From: Apium graveolens
Taxonomy: Eukaryota; Streptophyta; Magnoliopsida; Apiales; Apiaceae
NCBI RefSeq assembly: GCF_009905375.1
Contig: NC_133650.1
Span: 303,091,203-303,155,202 of the forward strand
Length of the DNA stretch: 64,000 nt
Direction: 5' to 3'
A model generated the notes under the pieces. The model saw only the letters and a program-made list of their open reading frames with translations, was not told the origin of the DNA and searched no databases. Of the stretch, positions 57,701-64,000 are shown one piece after another (within the stretch, counting starts at the first letter, position 1; each line of letters begins with the position of its first letter). Both the position numbers and the translations under genes were made by a program.

Positions 57701-60177
57701 ATCTTAAGTTGAACTAAAACATGGGTTGTACTGGTTAGTATTATATGTGATGGTGAAATGGTGAGTTTAGAAGATGGAAGTTAATTAGTCTACTTGTGAG
57801 TAGATTGTTGGTTGTTTGATTGATTGTTGGTGTCGGCTTGAGTCCGGCTGGTAGTCAATAATATAAAGGAGATGCTGCCCAAATTCTCGGTAAAAATACC
57901 GTACTCTTAAAGATAGAAAGTATACTTCTGTGTGTTATTGATATTCATGTTAACACTCCAAATGATTATGATATCGGTTCTTGAAAGAGGTTGTTACAGC
58001 CAATCCGACTATATATAATTGGTCTTTGATTTCATTTAGCTAGTCATCACCTGGTGCAATTGATCAATTAAGTAAGTTGATTGGTTAATTTTACCAATTA
58101 ATGGTCATTTAGATGGAAATCGATTCCAATTAAATTAAGTCAAATTTTGATGTGACTTTCAAATCCGAAATCAAAGCAATGAGGAATTTAGAGAATGTAA
58201 GGACACCAGTAGAGTTCAAAAATTGCTGCAAGTGTGTGAGGCTTTACTTGGATAAATATGCCCTTAGTAATGGATAAGAGAAATAGAAAGTTATTTGTAT
58301 GGACAGGTGAGAAGAATATTTTTAAGAACTAAAGATTTAAGATAGAGCAAAGAGAAGGAAGGAAGGAAAGGAAGAAGTGAGGTGGAATAAAGAAGAGATT
58401 AGTACCTACACCAATATGGATTTTATTAACCAATCAAAGAGATTCTATCTTCTGCAATAAACATTTATTAAAGGATGTCTTGTTTCCAAATTGTTTTGAT
58501 AATCATACAATAAATGATTTATCAAGTATTTCTGTTTTGGATAAAATGTGAGATACATTTTTAGTTCAGTTTCTGATTGATATTGATACTTAGGTTGTTG
58601 TTAAATATCAAAAGTGGTATTAATAGATGTTTACTTCAGTATGGGATGTTGTGAGCATCAAAGTTCGTATTGATATCTAATTTGATATGACATCAAAATG
58701 AGTATTAATATTAGGAGTTCGGTTGTGAATGAGCTATGAGAATGAAGAACGAAAATAGGAAAGAAAGTGGAATCAAAAGGATGATAAAGAAACTTTATAG
58801 GTAAGATATGGGAAACATGAGGGACATAAGTAAGGTGAAAAATTTAGGAAACATTTATAAATTGAGATAGGCAATGTCTCCCAGGAGTACGATTAAGTAC
58901 CGAGGGCTAAAAGAAGATATCTAGTGACCAGGCATAAAGATAAAATGGGGTGGGAACATGTAGAAAAATATTATACCTACCCAAGAGTTAAGGCGGGACA
59001 TCAAAGACTAGATGGATATATTTCACCAGGAAACGTCGTAGTGAAATCACCTGAGAACCAAAGTTTGTCCAATAAGTGGGTTAGTTACTGCTTGAAGAAA
59101 TGGTGGTACGTCATCAGATCCAGAAAATTTTTATAAATGATCGATATTATTTGATTTGAGATTTGACAGGAGTATTCAGAATATGATGAATTATGTCGAA
59201 CCAGAATAGTATATACCATTCCAAGATGAACGAGCGGTAAGTAAGGAGGAACTAAAAGATAGGAATTTGGCTACGATAACTCAAGGGATTCAAGCTACTC
59301 CAAGAATATGATACGAGACATAGATGTCAAAGAAGACTTTCTGATAATATGGCATAAAGAAAGAATAAGCATTATATGTGACTAGACGTCACGGAAGAGC
59401 ATTGTAGTCAGTTCGTATGAGAACTCCCTAAAACTAAAATAAATGATAATATGGGTTAGAATAAGCGGGTGATGCCTCCAGATTAGTAAATTTTCTTCTA
59501 AGGAGTAAGAGAATTTCGCTCGGCAAATCTATTCGATTGTGATTCAAGGAAATTAAGGTATGATGATACGACTGTGCGCCAATCGTATCCAGTCGAGATT
59601 TTCTCGTTAACTCCTAATTCTAAAGTAATTTCGAGAACGTTAGAAATCGAATAAGCCCTGGTTTCAATATATTATTCGCAGATGGACAAGAAGGTTAAGG
59701 GGACTATTAAAGAGCCTCGAATGCGATTAGGAGCGATTACGAACTAGGTTGATTGAACAGAGAAACATGTGGGAATGAGGTTCAATAACCAATAACTATT
59801 GGAAACGTTCATGAGCATGAATTACTAGAATTAGGAAGAAAAGAGAAAATAGGCATTATGCTGGTCCTTTTGAAACAGTAAAATAGGCAAGATAAGTGTA
59901 AGTGAGTTGGCTTCACCGCCACACGTGTAGCTAGTTCATAGGGTGTTTATGTGTGTATATTTAGGAAAACTAATTAAGCTCCATATGGGGACTTAATTTG
60001 AGTTATATGAGCAACTAATAGAATATGATATCAGCAAGAGGTTGATAGGTAATGAGTGGTGTTGTGAGTAAAGATTATGAAAAGTTGTAAGGTTGAGGGA
60101 TCAACCTGAGAAAATGGATGTGAGATACTTGAATATATCATCATCTGATCCTTAGCGTGATTCTGAGGACAGAATCC

Positions 60178-60193
60178 TTTTTAGGGGGAAGGA
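60178..60193 (+). other. Polypurine tract, second long-LTR family
   Basis: TTTTTAGGGGGAAGGA directly precedes the right LTR. Confidence 0.88.
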
Positions 60194-63100
60194 TGTAATA
60201 TATGGGACATAACGTGTAATTATTTTTGTTGATAAATAATTATTATGTGATTATATTGTGATTTTTGGTGAATTATCTGATGATTGGTGTTGTTATTTGG
60301 ATGTTTATATGTGGTAAAATATAAGTATGTTAATTTTCTTATGTCCAGAATAAAATATAGATAATTAAGGTATTTTTCTGGTAATTTTTAGAGTGTTATA
60401 TATTTTATATTGATTTATGAATTTATTAATTATTTTCTGATTAATTACAAAATCATTTTCTAAAGCCGGAAATCGTCCAATTTCAACCGTTTTTTCGTTT
60501 TTACAACCCGAAACTCTTCCGAAAACTCATTCCTAACCTAATTTGGTAATTCCGGACATTTTCCGTATTTTTACTTTTTCGATCCGAATTACGGTTTGAC
60601 CTGTGCGCGGCCCGACGCAAAATTTTCGATACGATACCCCTTTTCGATAACATTATCTTCGTACAAAGCGTTTTATAAAAGCCCGGTTTTGATAATTATC
60701 CAAAACCTTTGATGCTTATCCAAAATAGGATAATGCTTATCCAAAACAGGATAATACTTATCCAAAACAGGATACTTTTTATCCAAAACGTTATCCAATA
60801 GGATCGTTTTTATAGTTACTTAGAGGTTAAAAAATGTATTTATCGATCCAACACGATCCAGGACGTATTAATATTCCGTAAATATAAATAGCCAATACAG
60901 TATTGTATTTTGTACAGATAATCATTTGCAAACAGTAAAACTATATAGTTTCCAGAGAAAAACTTTAAAATTCATCGCATTCTTCATAATCAAACGCACA
61001 AACGAAGGCGTTAACGAACTCCGATTCGGGCGTGCAATATATCAAATCGAAACTCTCTAAAAGCTCTTTCATAATCAATCATCCATTTTAGTGCAGAAAT
61101 CAAGATTATTTTCTTATTTAATTAATTTAATTCGAATTATTTAGTAATTAAAATAGGAATTTTTGTTCTTGATGTTGTTTGTGTGATTTGATGTTAGAAT
61201 CATGTAGATCTTTTCTTCCTGGTCATTTTGTTATATTATATGACTAATTTGGAGTTCAATAACATGTTCAAATTGATTTTTGATTCCCGGAATTAAAATT
61301 AGGGTTTATGTTCTTGATTAATTTCAATTGAAATTTGGGAATTTCTGTGTTTGGGGTTATTACTTAAAATTAATTGCAGGAGGTTGTAGATCATTGAACA
61401 ACGATTCGATTGGTATATTGGAAATTTACAGACGATTCCTCGAACAACTTAATCGACTTCGCCGAAAAAAAGCTTCGACTTCGCCGTCGACGAAGTTTCA
61501 GATGGATTTTCCTAGCAAACTATACGTTGTTTGTTGATTACAAAATATGATATAGATTCCTGGCATGATACTCTATGATTCTGCATGTTTTTAGACTGAT
61601 CTGGGCTCGAATGAGATTTTCCGGCGAGTTCGGGGTAGTTGGCATTGAAGACCGCCGGCGTAGGTCGGGGACGACAACAGAATTACAGAAATGCCCCTGA
61701 ACTTTTGCAACATTTATGTTTTAGTCCCTGTAGTTTCAAAACTTTATAAATATTAGATTCATGTTTACAAAAATTATAAAAATGATATCCTGCTAATTTT
61801 TATTTTCAGAAAATTGTTTTAATTATTTAAAAATTCCAAAAATTCATTATTTAATTTTTGAAAATTATTTTTATTTAAAAATAAATCTTAATTATTTAAT
61901 TAATTAATTTTACTTGATAATTAATTATTTAGTTAGTTAATTAATTTAAATATTAATTAATTGATTAATTAATTTAATTAGTTATTAATTAATTTTAATT
62001 TGATTTAATTATTTATTTTGATTTAAAAATTCTGAAAAATAGTATTGAGCTTTAAAATATTATTTTAAATTATTTTCAAGGCTCGGTAATTATTATTAAA
62101 TAGTTTTAAAATCAGATTCGGGTATTCGAACCCTATTATTTAATTATAAAATGATTCGGAGGCCCATTTTAATTACGAAAAATGTTCAATAATTCGTATT
62201 AAATACCTGAAAAATCATTCTGCCCCCGAATCTTCTTTGAAAAATTATTTTAATCGAATAGCTTTCGTGCTATGTGCTAAGTGCTATCTGAATGATGTGT
62301 TATATGCCTATGTGGTTATTGTTTGACGGTTTTTGCTGTAACTTTCAGTCCATAAATCGGATTTGGGTAGAACGAAGGGTAGATAAAAGCTTATGACGTC
62401 TATGTGACGATTAGATTAATATGAGATTGAGTATTGATAGATACTTGTGATAACTATCAGAGTAAGCGAAGCATAGAAAAAGAAAGTCAGTGATCCGTAA
62501 ATAAAATTGAAGCGTCGAAACAGAAGGCAAGTGATTGACGAATAGAAGCAAGGCTTAGAAAAAGAAGGAAAGTGATTGAAAAGTAAAACTGTAAGATGAG
62601 TACAAGTAAATTTGGAAATCATCTATGATAAGGCAAGTCCTTCTGAACCTTTCTTCGAGATATATTGTAAATATTTCTGAACTTTCTCATAACATGTTGT
62701 CAGTATTCAAAATAAATCTTGTTTTACGTTACAAGCGCTTTAAACTATTCCACCTTGAACCCTGATCATATCATTGAACTTGAGCTATAAGCGTTATTTC
62801 TTGTAAACCACCAACGGTTGATTTCCGAGATATTAAACCATACCAATACAATACCACTCTGCAAATACATACACACCATAAACCAAGTATTTCAATAGAA
62901 TTTCTTGAGCATACAGAAACTTATACACCCTGGAATACTCTATCATATCAAAGATCAATACCCTGTATTATCATTGAACCATTCCTCTTCAGATAGTTGA
63001 TTCTTCATCGGACTTGAAGCCGTTCTTCATATCTACACCTTGATACACCCTGGTGATACCTGTGAAATGTTTTATGCTACAAGATAAATGTTTTATCAAT

Positions 63101-63819
63101 GTTAATCATGATTCTGTTTTTATTGAATTGCAATGGTTATCATATTGAATTGTTTTAGAATTGGATGGTTTTATAAATGTGGACCAGATTAGTGGTCAGA
63201 CCAGATGCGTGGTCATATTAGGCCAATGTGTGCCTTGGATCCAGTATATAGAGCAAAACTGGGAGCCTTGCTTGTGGTTAGTGCGTGATTGATCAGCAAC
63301 CTAACCTTGGTTTTTTAAAAAATGAAAAGAGAATATTCATTTCTATTCATTAGTTATCCAAGAAACTTGATTCTTCTGAATCATTTCAACTAAACATTAT
63401 TGAACCTCAGTTATTGCTATTATGACTTGCTGATCTAGTTAGCTCACTCTTTCAAATCTGTTTATGTTATTCCACAGTTGAAAAGGAAATTGTTGGTAAC
63501 GAGGATTCTCAGTCGAGTGTGCGATCTAGGATTCCAGGATAAGATGGACCGAGTTAGCAGGAGCTTTATAATGTAGATGAGTTATGTAATATTGTAAGAA
63601 TGATATCATTATTAGTTGTAAGCGGAACTAGTTGGGATTTGGTACGATGTAATAAAAGTTAAGGTTGTGGCTTATTTTCGTACTTTAACCTGTTGTGATC
63701 CATGGTTATGGTAAGTAGGGTCTTTACATATATTACTTTCATAAGCAGGTATATATATTGAGTGTGTGTGTGTGTGTTGTGAACCCCAAACTTCTGGCCC
63801 GGGTTTGGAGGGTTTCATA
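60194..63819 (+). repeat. Right (shared) LTR, second long-LTR family
   Basis: Aligns to 51142-54756 along its whole length with scattered substitutions and small indels. Its end reads TTTCATA where the left LTR has CTTCACA, so the terminal CA has mutated to TA. Confidence 0.92.
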
Positions 63820-64000
63820 GGTTTGGTATCAGAGCTACCGGTTAAAGTCACTGAAACAAGCCTAGATTGTCGGGAATGGATAGAGGGTTATGATTAAGGG
63901 TAATTTATAGAAAGATAAGACGTCGAGAGGTTGAGTGCGACAGTATAATAGGTTTTGGTAGGATTCGTGATGAGATTCGAGATTCTTATTTAGCGACGCG
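63820..64000 (+). mobile_element. Start of a second internal region (continues past window)
   Basis: A primer-binding site (TGGTATCAGAGC at 63824) and about 90 bp of leader match 54757-54850, after which the two copies differ. Here the frame reads RREVECDSIIGFGRIRDEIR (from about 63930), a gag leader that is absent from the first internal region. The element to the right is therefore a different, possibly less deleted copy. Confidence 0.85.

Larger units (their letters stand above)
54757..60193 (+). pseudogene. Internal region of second family, decayed gag-pol
   Basis: No continuous frame. A proline/serine-rich start (54804-55046) probably derives from the gag leader. VEEYMEMNELLSECFPNLIP at about 55600 resembles gag capsid sequence. 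KAGHQRLDGYISPGNVVVK at about 59000 resembles the linker between the integrase zinc finger and catalytic core. YAGPFETV at about 59850 resembles the integrase GPY/F module before the element's end. This order (gag, integrase, integrase C-terminus) is normal, unlike the first family. The RT motifs are unreadable. Chromovirus (Tekay/Del-like) assignment is inferred. Confidence 0.65.
51142..63819 (+). mobile_element. Second long-LTR gypsy family, element with two LTRs
   Basis: LTRs of about 3.6 kb lie at 51142-54756 and 60194-63819, with a primer-binding site at 54761, a polypurine tract at 60178-60193 and a 5.4-kb internal region without intact frames. Short readable pieces indicate gypsy gag and pol (listed separately). 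After the right LTR another primer-binding site and internal region begin, so two or more elements are joined through a shared LTR. The left flank is TATAT; the right TSD cannot be tested because the array leaves the window. Confidence 0.9.

Overview
The window is repeat-rich plant nuclear DNA, most likely from a eudicot with a large, transposon-filled genome. Evidence: plant-type LTR retrotransposons primed by initiator-tRNA-Met-like sites, an intron-containing plastid-lipase gene, a Cf/EIX-type receptor-like-protein relic, a Helitron-like element, and AT-rich spacer. No species can be named from the sequence alone. Only one gene looks intact; nearly everything else is mobile DNA at different stages of decay.

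Layout. 1-3056: AT-rich spacer with a tRNA-like SINE head, a promoter-plus-first-exon-like remnant and a pyrimidine-rich stretch. 3057-4208: an imperfect palindrome with arms of about 0.55 kb. 4209-32345: two copies of one long-LTR (about 4.2-4.3 kb) Ty3/gypsy family, most like the Tekay/Del chromoviruses. The outer copy is on the minus strand. The inner copy (11800-25993, plus strand) sits inside its internal region with a perfect 5-bp target-site duplication (ATGTA). The outer copy has no matching TSD: its left end abuts the palindrome and its right end cuts a second gypsy element in its reverse transcriptase. 32346-about 37395: that second gypsy element (minus strand; gag, protease, start of RT, LTR with an array of GRCGCGTCCT motifs). 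About 37396-38791: a receptor-like-protein pseudogene. 39639-44249: a Ty1/copia element (minus strand) followed by a fragment of another copy sharing its LTR (44250-44463). 44464-44960: a spacer rich in CGTGT words.

45218-47894 (minus strand): the one intact host gene, five coding exons for a 675-residue PLIP-type class 3 lipase. Its expected nucleophilic serine is a cysteine (GHCFG). Upstream lie a Helitron-like element (48800-49959) and an AT-rich array of 165-180-bp units that it interrupts. 51142-64000: a second long-LTR (about 3.6 kb) gypsy family in tandem: LTR, internal region, LTR, then the start of another internal region running off the window.

How the parts relate: both copies of the first long-LTR family carry the same scrambled internal region, with an RT/RNase H piece lying upstream of gag, so they are probably non-autonomous elements moved by proteins from relatives. 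Their internal regions are very similar, but the first about 1.2 kb of their LTRs is unrelated, which points to LTR module exchange. Because the inner copy is inverted relative to the outer one, the 28-kb block is a large natural inverted repeat. The element order gives a relative chronology: gypsy 2 and the palindrome first, then the outer long-LTR copy, then the inner copy.
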